Below are positions 8,885 through 18,853 of a DNA stretch of 23,584 bases, one piece after another. The position numbers were made by a program, and so were the translations under genes. Position 1 is the stretch's first letter, and every line of letters begins with the position of its first letter. Source of the DNA: Mastigamoeba balamuthi (lineage: Eukaryota; Evosea; Mastigamoebida; Mastigamoebidae); assembly GCA_902651635.1 (NCBI GenBank), contig CACRSC010000048.1:149653-173236 (forward strand). The letters run 5' to 3'. Below the pieces are notes generated by a model that did not search any database, was not told the DNA's origin, and was given only the letters and a program-made list of their open reading frames with translations.

Positions 8885-10199
8885 CTCGGAAAAGTGGTAG
8901 TTGTCAATGGGCCACAGCGCCAGGCTGAACACGAAGCTCTAGATGCAGCACAGCGTGACGAGCACGTACCACGAGATCGACGCTGTGCGCGTGCGATCAA
9001 AGGCGGAGAGGAGGAAGGACAGGGCCACCTGGTTTACTCCCCAGCCCGAGTAGAGCGCCAGCTACAGCTCCAATGCTGTCTGCGTGAACGCCCTTATTCC
9101 GAAGAGCAGCCCCACAACGACATACTCGACAACAACCACCTTTACACGGCCAGAGCGAATACATAGTGGGCGGCCCAGTAGGCGTGCGTGCGCGTTCCCA
9201 TCTGATTTGCGAGAGAAGTGCAGGCGAAGAGGCGGTGATCATCATTCCGACGATAGGCTGCTGCTTCTCCTGGACGATGGTGTTGACGATGACAGGGACG
9301 AGGGACGAGAGCACAAACGAGGTGAGGAACGCGATGATGAACGAACCTACGTCCCCCTGCTCGCCGTCGGTGCGGGTGACATAAGGTATCGCCTTGGCGA
9401 ACTCGAGCAGAGAGTAGTTGTGCCCATCGCACTAACTGCAGCTATGTGTCAGCAAACGGGAGCAGAGGAGCGCAGAGTGAGCGCACGGGCGCTGCTGAGC
9501 ATGGGTCAGACTGGCTCGCACCAGCGAAGACATGGCGGTGGCTGCCCTCTTCCACTGCACGCTCCTCTGCTCCTCCGCCGCAATGTCCACCGACACCCGA
9601 GTTTTGTTGCCTCGGAGCACTTGTGCAGCCGAGAGGACCGCCAGCGGCAGGTCGTGGGCTGTGGTCCCATTGGGGTCCCCTCTGTATGCCTGGAACTCTT
9701 CGATTGTCATGCGGAGCCGGAACCGCTTCTCGGCGACCAGGGGAGCCCGAGGGTCCGCTGTGCTGTTGTGCGTAGACCCAACAAGCGCGCACTGGGGCGA
9801 GCGGGGAATCGACTCGACGAGCCCCCACGAGCTGTTGCCCCCACAGTCTAACGGCACCGGAGACAGCCACCCCAGCGCTCTGTCGTCGGTCCTGTCGAGC
9901 AACCACAGGGCCCCCTCCCTCGATGGCCACGACGTGGCGTTCTCTGCGGACGTCCGGGCCCTCGCGGTCAGCCTCGTGAAGCGGAGGGAGGTGGGGGCCA
10001 CGCACGCCACGGGAGGACCTGGAAGGCGCCCTAGTCAATGAGGCCGGACTTGTGGGGGAATGTGTAGTCGATGGCGCTCTGGACAACGCCCGTGAGGATC
10101 ACAGCGAGCACAGGGGCCATCGCGAGGGCCGCTGTGGCCGCTCTCTGCCTCCGCTGCAGCGTTGCGCTCTTGCACATCTGGCGCTCAGGAAGAGGCAAG
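8885..10199 (-). pseudogene. Decayed ABCA-type ABC transporter, first membrane half
   Basis: The minus strand reads as the N-terminal half of an ABCA-family transporter. A cytoplasmic LQRRQR start leads into a first membrane helix (MAPVLAVILTGVVQ, about 10140-10080). A long extracellular loop with N-glycosylation-type NAT, NSS, NST, NGT and NKT sites follows (about 10010-9435). Next come a helix, the cytoplasmic EKQQPIVGMM segment (about 9265), a YWAAHYVFALAV helix (about 9175), and further helices with GWGVNQVALSFLLSAF and WPIDNYHFS near the end. No Walker A, signature or Walker B motif is present, so the nucleotide-binding domain is missing. Frames change near 10020, 9230 and 9150. In-frame TAGs occur at 10031-10033, 9432-9434, 9062-9064 and 8939-8941. 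The match stops abruptly at the AT-rich boundary near 8885. Confidence 0.6.
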
Positions 10200-10915
10200 T
10201 CAGCGTGGTCCCCTGTCTTCGTCTTGCTGCGCTAGTGTTCTGCGCACCAGAGCGACGAACTGGTGTAGCAGCACGTGCCACTGTCTCAATGGCGTTGGGC
10301 ACTGGTATGGCCACAGATGCGGAGGTTGCCCGGGGGTCCCGGATTGCTCTGCCGGTGGGTAGGTGTCCGAGGGTCTTGTCCTCGCGATGGGGTGCAGGTC
10401 CCTTGTGTCTGTTTCGTCTTTGGTACGGGTGTTTTCGGTTTCGATGTCAGCGGTGCGGGCTGTGAGGGGTCGGTGAGGGGCCCTTTGGCGGACATCAACA
10501 CAAATGAACACGGGGTGCTCTCCACAAAGATGGGGCCAGCAGGTGTGAAGAGAGCTTGGGCATGCGCAGGGTTGGCCGAGGACCCACATCGATGTGGGGC
10601 GCAAATTGACTTGACCTCTTGGCACCTCTGAGGAAGGTTGGGCTCCTCTTCTGTCAGAATACCCTTCACTACGCACCTTTGATGTCCACCATGCAGGGGG
10701 AGAAGTCTGCAACATGCGCCAACCTCCAGAAAGCCTCTGCATGGAGCAAAACACAATTCAAAACCAACCATAACTCATGTCTTGTGAGTTGAACCTCTTT
10801 TTTTCTCTGCACCACTTATCCCTGCACTCTATCGGGATCGCGACTCTATGTACACGTGTGCCACTCGTGCTCTACCACCAACAAGCACAGGGTGAGTTTT
10901 TCAGGGGAAAGGTAA
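10200..10915. other. GC-rich stretch without a supported gene
   Basis: Open frames exist on both strands but are Pro/Ser/Arg-rich and show no family motif or convincing splice structure. Part may be upstream sequence of the ABCA relic. Confidence 0.4.
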
Positions 10916-11323
10916 ATGTGTTGCCAAAAACTGACCTCGGAAGGAGAACGTCTCGCTGATTCTCTCTGTCAACACACTTCGAGGCTCAGGTGGTGCTGTG
11001 TTACGGCCGTGTGGAACTTGTCCGGGGTGTACCCAGCCCTCACAGAGTGCTTCATGTCGCAGACGGCGGGCAGCGGCAAGATGCACTTCTGGGAGCCCCT
11101 GCTCGAGATTGCCGCCTCCGAGATGGTCGGATGTCCAGCTCCCCATAGCGGTCCCCGCAAACGAGATGCAGGCCAGATGGCTGATGCCCGTACCCCCCTC
11201 CAGATACTGTTACACGGTATGATGCTCGCGCTTCGGATTCACGGAAATCAATTTGTGGTGTATGGTCTTTGCTGCGTGATGTGTATTGCCTGCTGTCACG
11301 AGATGCTCAAAATGGTCAATTGA
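10916..11323 (+). CDS. Hypothetical ORF, weakly supported
   Basis: A 135-codon frame whose middle (about 11005-11130) looks protein-like, with Trp, Tyr and Phe residues and no low complexity. The ends look like read-through of other sequence. No family recognised. It is convergent with the receptor gene ending at 11471. It may be one exon of a larger or decayed gene, or chance. Confidence 0.22.
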   Translation: MCCQKLTSEGERLADSLCQHTSRLRWCCVTAVWNLSGVYPALTECFMSQTAGSGKMHFWEPLLEIAASEMVGCPAPHSGPRKRDAGQMADARTPLQILLHGMMLALRIHGNQFVVYGLCCVMCIACCHEMLKMVN

Positions 11324-11470
11324 GAACAGTCGGATACTTGTGGGCCTCCAGGCATTGGGGCTTCTGCACTGCTCCTCTAGGTTCTTGGCACACATCTATG
11401 GTGGGACGAGAGATCGTGACAGGCTGGGCCATTGAATGATCAAAGAGGCTGATGTAAATACCGGACCACA

Positions 11471-13952
11471 TCAGCAGCAATCGTTTGAAGCTGGCATAAG
11501 GGCTCGTGGGTGAGTGCACGGGGCTGAGATGGTAGAGATCTCCTGAGCAGCTGTTCTACAATATTTCTTCGGGGCAGTCGTGAGTGGCTCACCTCCTCGG
11601 TTGATAGGGGCAGGCATAGTTGAAAGAGAGTCGGCCAGTTCAGTGGTTTCTGCTGCATTCTGGCCCTTATCCGTTGGAGCAAACAACAGATAACTTGACT
11701 CGATCTCGTGCATGCATACGACACGAATGACCTTGTCCTTCACCTCATTCCTTGTGATGGAATCGACCACAAACATCGTACCTGACTCGAGCAGCACCTC
11801 CTCCTCGCCAAAGCTGTTCAGTCTCCCCATCTCTCTCCCTCGTGTCACCTGCAACTCGAACAGCGTCCCCGAATGGCCAAGGAATGCCGTGGCGACATTG
11901 CGGCACAGAGAGGTGCTTGTGAACCCATTCCAGCACACACCAGAACCAGGGGCGTATGCCTTCATGTTGACCTGGCACGTGATTCCACGGTACACCGTTG
12001 CCTTGATAAGTGGCAGGGAACGCATTGCCATTGTCAGGTGCCATGCATACGGGAGCCAGCAGCTGATATCGCATCTGTCGCGGCTTCGCAGTGCCTGGTT
12101 CAGGCGGTAGTAGAGGCTCTCCTCGTGCTGTGGCTTTATCTCTGTTGTGTACAGCACAATGGCGAGGGCTGCTTCTCTGCTGAAACCAGCTGGAATCGGA
12201 AGGCTGTCTTTCTGCAGATCTGATGAAGATTTGAGGTGTTAAACGTTGACAAATTGCGGCCCCGTACCTCTTTTGAGAGTAATGATCATATCCTCCATGT
12301 TTAGAAGCGGTGGCTGTATTTGTGCAAGGGAGCTCCGGAGGCTGGGCAACCTTTTAAGCACAAGCATAGTTGGAATTGGCTTTAGACTCTCCCCGAAGAT
12401 ATCACACATCCTGAATCTGATCTTTCCAATGTTCTGCAGAGCCAGAACACCCAGAAGTGCAACATTGGCAGTAGAAGCACCTCCAACAATGCCTCCAGTC
12501 GCAATTACTGCTGAGCTTCCACATCCTGCTCCTGCTGCAAATGTCCCTCCAACTGTTGCTGTGGCAGCACCTACTCCAGTGCCAGCAGCTGTACCTGTTG
12601 CCCCAGCACCAACTGCTGCGAGTACAATTCCTGTGCTGCCCGCAGCAGTCGATGTAGCAACAGTGATGGTAACAGCAGTAACAGCTGTGACTGTGGCAAT
12701 TACAGCTGCAGTTGCTCCAATGACAATTCCAGCAATTGCCCCTTTCGAAAGCACCATGCTGCTGCGCTTTGATGGCACCATTGGATTGCACCCAGGCATG
12801 TGCGACCAGTTGCCATCATCACATGTTCCTCGATCTGCAAGTGAGCCCTGACTGCATTCAAACTCGCAACTACTGCCACTGGGAAGGGCCCTGGAACAGG
12901 TTCCCCAACCAGTCTCGTTGGTGGGCTCTGAGAGCGTACAGCATACGGGGCAATCACTGTCACATCCTTTTGCACTACATAGCTTTGGATTTCCCACACA
13001 TAGTCTTTCTGATAGGCTCCCTGAGCACAGAATACTTGGGACCTCTCCACTGAGAGTATTGTTGCGCAGGTCTCTGGGATGGTATCAGGCCGAATAAGAA
13101 TGCAACACACTCATACAGCTGAGTCAGGGATGTGAGGTTGCCGATCGAGCTGGGAATGGTGCCACTCAGCTGATTTCCCCACAAAGACCTTCGATGGGAT
13201 GAGTATGTACTGTTTGTTGCCTTGGCAAGTGTGGCGATGACTCACAGATCTTCCAGCAATGTAATGTTGCCCAGAGTGTCTGGAATCGTACCGCTTATGT
13301 GGTTCTCATTAAGGTATCTGAGTATACTGTGAGGCCAAATATGGACACATTTGCACTCATACAGCCGAGTCAGGGATTTGAGGTTGCCGATCGAGCTGGG
13401 AATGGTGCCACTCAGCTTGTTGAAGCTCATTTTTCTGGAACAGGTTGCAGGTTGTGTGATCTGGTGGGGAATAAGGAGAAGGCTCCCACAGTATTTGGAG
13501 ATTGGGCAGGGAGTCGATACTGTCGGGCAGCGTTCCGCTCAGCCCAACCGCTGTGAATTTCCTTCGCGAAGATGTCGACGTCAGAGGTCACTCCCTTCGA
13601 GTTAAACCGAAACGCACAGGCCGGTCACAGAGTGACCCGTGCACGTGACGCCGCTGAGGTTCGCTGTGCAGGGGGTTGTCCAGTTGCAGGGGCTGTTCCA
13701 CCGGCTCTGCAGCGACCACGCGGTGTACACGTCGCACAGGGCCGCCACCTCCGCAGCGGGGTCCGCAGACGACGAGCCACACAGGGCCAACAGAAGGCCC
13801 AGGACCGCAGCGGCAACGCCCGCCCCTCCTCCTCCTACTGGGGCGTCACAGCAAGCAAGCAGCGCGTCAGCTGGGGTTCGGGTGCCACGGGGAGTCACGA
13901 GCGGACCGTGGGGCAGGGCAGCGGCCGCTGCCGAGTGCTCGCGCTTTGCCAT
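11471..13952 (-). CDS. LRR receptor with C-terminal mono-ADP-ribosyltransferase domain
   Basis: Seven exons: 13952-13618, 13561-13490, 13434-13363, 13317-13246, 13188-13117, 13073-12268 and 12219-11471. They sum to 2178 nt (725 aa plus TGA) with every junction in frame. Residues 43-58 are a hydrophobic signal-peptide-like core, though the 42 residues before it make the exact start uncertain. An LRR N-cap follows (about 68-112, with CNWTTPC and GVTC). Leucine-rich repeats of the LSGTIPSSIGNLTSL type run from about 112 to 232, mostly on 72-nt exons split by phase-2 introns. A Cys-rich sushi/EGF-like segment spans about 240-303, and a very long Ala/Gly/Thr/Val region (about 317-417) is probably several membrane segments. 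Residues about 497-650 match the arginine-type ART fold: VYRG (R554), FTSTS (S578) and EEE (E615-E617), the R-S-ExE triad. The likely role is a surface sensor whose enzyme domain transfers ADP-ribose from NAD+ to protein; target and topology are unknown. Confidence 0.85.
13108..13171 (-). repeat. LRR exon copy, near-identical to 13354-13417
   Basis: These 64 bp, spanning the end of one LRR exon and the start of its intron, differ at only two positions from 13354-13417. The intervening LRR exon is much more different. This indicates recent duplication or gene conversion of a repeat unit that includes its splice donor. Confidence 0.85.
13354..13417 (-). repeat. LRR exon copy, near-identical to 13108-13171
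   Basis: Partner of the copy at 13108-13171, in the same orientation, with 62 of 64 positions identical, including the intronic GTATGAGTG donor region. Confidence 0.85.
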
Positions 13953-14900
13953 AGCGTTGACTTGGGTGCTGTGCTGCCGCTCTACCTTTGCTGGGTGCTC
14001 CGAACAAGAAAATGAAAAAGTGACCCCTGCTGCTGCCTGCTGCTGCTGCGCGCTGTTATGCCACAGCAAGCGGAAATCTGGGTTATGTCCCGGTTGGTGA
14101 CTGGCGACTGGTGGGGTCTCCCGGGGGTCGAAATCCAGCCGTTGTGACGCGTGCAGCCCCAAGGGGTGCCGGCTGCGGCCGTCGCCCTTCCGGCACAGCG
14201 GCTGCGGTGGCTGGGGCAGTGGCTCGGAGGCAGCATCGGCGCACCCCACGCCTCTGTCCTCGTGCTCACAGTAAAGGCAGCCGAAAAACGGACCTGCTCA
14301 CTCACCGCTTATTTTTCTCGTACAGTAAATCCAAATCCGTCTCTCGCGGCGCCTGCTGTGTCTGGTACAGCTCGTTGCAGCCCTCGGGCCCTCCACGAGG
14401 CCTGCCACCGGGGCCTCCGCCTGGTGGAGCCGCTGCCGACGCCGACGGGTGGGCAGGCCGTCGAAAGGAGCCCAAAGCTGAACCAGTGAGTCACACGACA
14501 GAAACGGGCACTGAGCGGATCATGTCACGGGGTGCGCAGCACGCGGGCGGCGGCGACGACCGCGATGGCCCTGAGGTGCATCAGGCCTCCTGAGGCCGGG
14601 CGGTCCTCCTGCTTGTCGGCGTAGCACCTCCGCATCAGTCCACGGTACTGCACTCAGACCGAGGGTCTCCTCGCGATCAGGACAGCTGGAAGGGGAGAGT
14701 ACCGCGGTGCACGGTCATATGCGGTGATCACGTGAGGAGAAGATGGCAGGGTGCTCCTCCTACTGTGGGCCTATCCCGTAGAAGAGAGGGAGAGAGCTCA
14801 CTCCGGTTCCCTCGCGGAATCGGGAGATTTCGGCATCGTCAGCACTGACGTGGCAAGCCCATCTTTTAGAGTGGAAAGCTGCTAAGCGCGCACGGCTCAT
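13953..14900. other. GC-rich region upstream of the receptor gene, no supported gene
   Basis: Probably holds the promoter and 5' UTR of the LRR-ART gene. A plus-strand frame (14111-14593) is open but Pro/Gly/Arg-rich and unconvincing. Near 14870-14916 a short plus-strand frame reads EWKAAKRARLIQNRRR before a GTAACT, recalling a basic DNA-binding stretch, but there is too little to call a bZIP. Confidence 0.35.
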
Positions 14901-15115
14901 CCAGAACCGAAGAAGGTAACTGCCAGCTGCAGTTCTTCTGTTCTTGTCACAACTGAAATCATCATCAGCTGGTTTGTCACTTGAATTACCAGTTGACTAA
15001 CAAGTTATTTCTCATTTCATAAAACCCTTTGCAGTGGGTGTTTGTGATAACATGATCTAAATTCCTAAGATAAGATCCATTATTACTACATCGTAGGACT
15101 GGGTCTGACAGTAGT

Positions 15116-15650
15116 GGTATCACTCTGAACAAGGTCAATGAGTCTGTTCAGAACAAGAGCTGGATTCCAGAAAAGAAGCCACTCACGCAAAAGAATATAT
15201 CAGAGAAATTACATCTTACTGATAAGCAGAAGGCGGATAATCAAAAACTCAGACACCTCTGGATGATTATTGGGAACAGTTCATAGAGCATACTGAGTCA
15301 AAAACTCTCTTCTCTCTCTTCTTCTCTCTTCTCACAGTTGATCTTGTTGCAATTCTGACTTTTCCTACAGGTCAGACATAAGAGAGCACTATAACGAGAT
15401 CATCCAACCTCTCTGGCCACTGAAGTTCCAGATGCTGTTCACAGAAAACCCTCTGGTGAGGAAGAGTATGTGAGAGCACATTCAGATTGTCTGGCAGAAC
15501 TGCTACAGCAACTTATCATATGTTTCCTTCTTGTGACAGGGGCCAACAGGCCACCTGGTGCCCCGCCAGAGACATCAAGGACAGAAAGAACGCAGCAGGG
15601 GGCACACCTTATAATCTGCACATGTAATCTAGGTGGTCCGCCATCAAACT
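15116..15650 (+). pseudogene. Decayed plus-strand paralogue of the right-edge gene
   Basis: Around 15372-15510 the plus strand reads YNEIIQPLWPLKFQMLFTEN followed by PLVRKSM, a TGA stop, EHIQIVW and SN. This parallels FDEIIQAVWPPEFVTFFAEN, PTVRKGV, EHIQAVW and SN in the exon at 23531-23385. The exon break that follows also corresponds: a CTTGTGACAG acceptor at about 15540. Upstream, 15116-15300 reads as a Lys/Asn/Gln-rich coding block with a frame change near 15250. The TGA and frame breaks mark it as a pseudogene. The family is not recognised; its setting among transposase relics suggests a mobile-element protein. Confidence 0.55.
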
Positions 15651-16371
15651 GAGACAGTGCACCACTAATTGCCACACAAATCTTCAGTGTTATATCTTGT
15701 GATCTCGAAAATGCCCAAGAGCGACACTGACGTCATTGAACATGCATGCAGATGGGAAGAAGATCCCAAAAGACAGCTTGAAAGCAAGTCTATTACTTGT
15801 ACATGTCTGGAGTTGCACTCACGCTCACCAGTCAAGAAGATTGCACCATACTCCAAGTTCACTGATGAATTCCCACGAGATTATTTCATGTTTTCATTAC
15901 TTACTCTCTAATATTTCACAGAGCTGCCAGATAATATTACTCTTTGACTAAGAAGGCTAAAGAGCCAGTCTCAGTCACATTTGACATGACAGGCATTTTC
16001 TCTTCTGCTGTTGTTGTGCCAGCTCCATCATCAAACAGAGCTCACTGGTGATCAGCTGGTACTCATATTGCAACTGTGTTTTGGCTCACCTTTTAAATGC
16101 AGAATCACATTCTCTTGATCAAATGACAGCTGCTTGCTGATCAGAGAATGATGGTATTTTGCCATATGCAGTGCCCATCAAAACGACCTCCCTGGTCACA
16201 TTTTTCGTTTGTGAATTGCAATTCCAATTTTGTAGACAGGCTTGAAGAGAGCTATGAGAATGCTGATCCCTAGTAATTAAAATGTCTTCATTGCTCTTTT
16301 TCACTTGCTACAAACAGCAAGGAACAGAATTCACACAATATTATGATACTCTCAATTTCAAGCCTCTTCCA
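15651..16371. other. AT-rich decayed region, no supported gene
   Basis: Short open frames occur, for example a 60-80-codon one at 15669-15911, with a coding-like composition but no motif. The region probably belongs to the same decayed mobile element as its flanks. Confidence 0.35.
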
Positions 16372-16791
16372 CTAAGAGCAAACGATGTATACCAATTTAT
16401 TGCTATTTCTAGGATCTCTCATCGAAATTAAAGAATATAGAAGTCCTGAAACATTATCAATTAGTTTTTGATCAGGACTGCATGCTGGTAGTGAGATGCA
16501 TATATCCTTATGTTCTCTCTTTGCTTCATAAAAAATCTGACTGCAATGTGGCGAGATATTGTTCTCCTGCAAAGACCAATATCTGATTCTCTTTCCAAAA
16601 GAACATTCTTGACAAAGGAAGTAGTAGTGTATAAATGTGGCACATTCCAACTTTAGTGAGTTTTTCTGTGAATATTTATTAGTGCCCAAATTTTTAGTAG
16701 AAAACCAGTCCCACACATTCAACTTGCCTGCAAATTTCAAAGACCTTACACAAACCGGGCTTCTTTGCAATGCCAGACCTTTCGTGTTCAT
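16372..16791 (-). pseudogene. Second Tc1/mariner transposase relic
   Basis: A 139-codon minus-strand frame still shows the layout of a Tc1/mariner catalytic core. LNVWDWFSTKNLG stands for the usual VMVWGCFS...G block, SLQENNISPH for the QxDNAPxH block, and LPACSPDQKLIDNV for the WPxxSPDxNPIENxW block. The two acidic positions are E and D where D and E are expected, with 35 residues between them. The changed residues mean it is very unlikely to be active. It is diverged from but homologous to the relic at 6151-6360, and both lie on the minus strand beside plus-strand decayed genes. Confidence 0.6.
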
Positions 16792-16799
16792 CTACCAAT

Positions 16800-18050
16800 A
16801 CAAAATGTTGCCTCTTCTATTTAAAGAACACTATTGCAATTTCTTTTCTGGTTCTCCTTAGCAAATTGCAATTGTCTTTTCCCATGCTCCATGGTAAGTA
16901 GTGATTTCAAACTTGACTGACATATTCTAGGTCTACTTCTTTTGTTCTGAGCTGAACTGTTAATAGTAATACCTGAAAACTCTGATATTTGAGTATGACT
17001 GGTATTTGACGTGATTCATGCAAAGCAGATTTCTGTATCAGTAAAGTTACTTTTTGTTCTAACTCTGTGTGATTACTGTCCTTCCTCCATGTGGGCCTGG
17101 CCAGTCACAGGAGCCAGTATCCTACTAATGCCTTGCTTTTTTCGTATCTACTTCAACATACTTTGCAGCTGTAGTAACGGCTATATGCAGGCCCTTCACG
17201 TGAACCAGAACAAACCACAATACTCTATGAGAGAACCATTTTTAGTTCTGAGCAATTATCTGTGAGAAATATCGAAATTGGAATATAAAATTCATAAGGG
17301 ATAAGCATTTATAATTCTAAATCCAATTTCCAAAATTAATTCCATTTTTATATTAAGATTCAAAGCACTGACCAGGGAGCTCGTTTTGATGCAGACTGTA
17401 ACAGCTCTCTTCGATGTTCTCTTCATGCACTATATGTTGATGGACTATCATATTCCGATTCTCGTTTTCTTTTGGGCCTGGATCACACTGCAGCATGGCA
17501 GGCTCACAAAGAAAAGGGGGACATTTCTCCTGTTGATTTGTTCGACTCCTGACCAAGAGTGGCATCAGCTGTCAGAAGAGAAACTGATAAAGGCAAATTC
17601 AGATTGTTACTTATTACGATGTACTGCTTATCATTTCTAGGGTATGAGTGAAATTCATTCTGTTACTTGTGGCCAGAATTGGGTCTGTCAATCATTCTCA
17701 AACCAAGAGCTTTACAGATGGTTTGTGACACTGTAAGATGATGATCAGACAACCAGTGCTTCTTCACCAGATGATGTCTACCAGCCTGATATGGAGCAGC
17801 TTGATCCTGTTAGTCAGTGAACTGTCAGGCATCATCTGAAGAAGTGATATGCAAGTTTATGAATCATCTTTCTCTCTTTTACACTTTTCTAGATGCAACC
17901 AGAAAGAGTCATCATTCTGTAACTTACGTAATGAGTGGGCTGATCTGGAAGCAAAGTCTAATCTGATCCTAAAAGTATTTTGTGATTCTAATAGTCTTCT
18001 TACTCTCACTTAGAAGCAGACTTAACTCTCTGGAATTCTTCAACTTCATA
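16800..18050. other. AT-rich decayed region, probably transposase remains
   Basis: Short plus-strand blocks look coding-like in changing frames, for example around 17380-17600 where one frame reads RFLLGLDHTAAWQAHKEKGD. Stops and frameshifts are frequent. This is plausibly the N-terminal part of the transposase relic at 18051-18600, but I cannot trace it continuously. Confidence 0.35.
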
Positions 18051-18600
18051 TTGCAGCTCGAATTGCCTCGTGGCATAAGTACCACAAGCTGCTTCATGAA
18101 ATGAAGAAAGGGAATTCCAATCTTGTCATTTTATTGAAGGTTCTTCCAAGTTTGAGATATAAAGACAGGAAACTCAGGCATTACTTTTGTCTTTTTGTCA
18201 ACCATCTCTCTTCTCAATAGAATTATTGTACTGTAATCTATCATGCATCTCACGAGTTTCCTGGTGAGATTAAGAGGATCTATGTTCACATATTCCTACC
18301 AGAAGACCAGTCAAATGACTTGGTATCATGCATTGCTTCACATTGCCTTCTTTTTTATCTTCCAGAACTGCAAGGATATCATGAGTACTATCTCTTCTCT
18401 GATGATGGAACAAAACACTATAAGAATGCTATTGCATTCATTCACCTTTCACTACTAGCTGACTGGCTTCAAGAGTATGAAGCTTTATTCAAGTCACACT
18501 TCTTTCCTTCAACCATGGCTCTAGCCCAGCTGACTCTGCTGTCTCCTGTAAAGTGCATAGTGTGACAGATGGAGTGTGATACAGATTCTTACCATTCAAT
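18051..18600 (+). pseudogene. Decayed DNA-transposon transposase (SDG-KHFK-type)
   Basis: The plus strand begins with IASWHKYHKLLHEMKKGNS, then a frame change near 18145 where a second frame reads SKFEI. Next come EFPGEIKRIYVHIFLPEDQS and ELQGYHEYYLFSDDGTKHYK, then LLADWLQEYEA, with a final frame switch near 18510 to HGSSPADSAVS. A series of the type SDGGpKHFKN then HGxSxxDSxxS is what I know from transposase-like proteins of protist DNA elements with an RNase H-like core; the D of SDDG and the D of PADS would be catalytic. At least three frame breaks and a TAG (near 18221) show it is dead. The family name is uncertain. Confidence 0.5.
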
Positions 18601-18755
18601 TCTTCTTTGCTCTGTGGCACCCTTTTCAACTTAAAACCTTTATAGTACCACAAAAAACAGTTTTGTTAATGATAAACATTCGTCCATGAAAACCAGGAAT
18701 CGATTATACACTCTCATACAAGCATATTAACATCATATTGCTGAACTCAAATATC
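18601..18755. other. AT-rich spacer next to the LINE 3' end
   Basis: No gene. The last bases before 18756 are host-side flank of the LINE tail. I found no obvious target-site duplication with the sequence beyond 22740. Confidence 0.4.
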
Positions 18756-18775
18756 CGAAATCGAAATCGAAATCG
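18756..18775 (-). repeat. LINE 3' tail, CGATTT hexamer repeat
   Basis: On the minus strand three CGATTT units close the LINE. Many non-LTR elements end in short tandem repeats instead of poly(A). This sets the 3' boundary and the insertion orientation. Confidence 0.65.
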
Positions 18776-18835
18776 TCGTTTCCCATTCTGCTACCAGTGA
18801 GGGATAAGCCCTTGCAGGCCAGGGGCGTTGTGGTA

Positions 18836-18853
18836 GGGGGGGGGGGAGGGGGG
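18836..18853 (+). repeat. Poly-G run (G11-A-G6)
   Basis: Eleven G, one A, six G on the plus strand; a C-run in the LINE 3' UTR just after its TAA. It could form a G-rich secondary structure on the non-LINE strand. It is also a likely place for assembly length error. Confidence 0.8.

Noticed and set aside
9084-9851. 255-codon plus-strand ORF
   Set aside because: High GC removes stops by chance. The minus strand shows recognisable ABCA segments here, while this frame is Arg/Pro-rich with no motif.
12246-12851. 201-codon plus-strand ORF, Ala/Pro/Val-rich
   Set aside because: Antisense of the Ala/Gly/Thr membrane-like region of the receptor gene, whose exon structure is consistent throughout.
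13608-14249. Extending the receptor start to the full open frame at 14249
   Set aside because: Upstream residues are low-complexity and the 13952 ATG is the most plausible start. The N-terminal 42 residues remain uncertain.
14870-14916. bZIP or homeodomain basic region (KRARLIQNRRR)
   Set aside because: Only about 16 residues match, no leucine heptads follow, and the frame ends at once. Too short to call.
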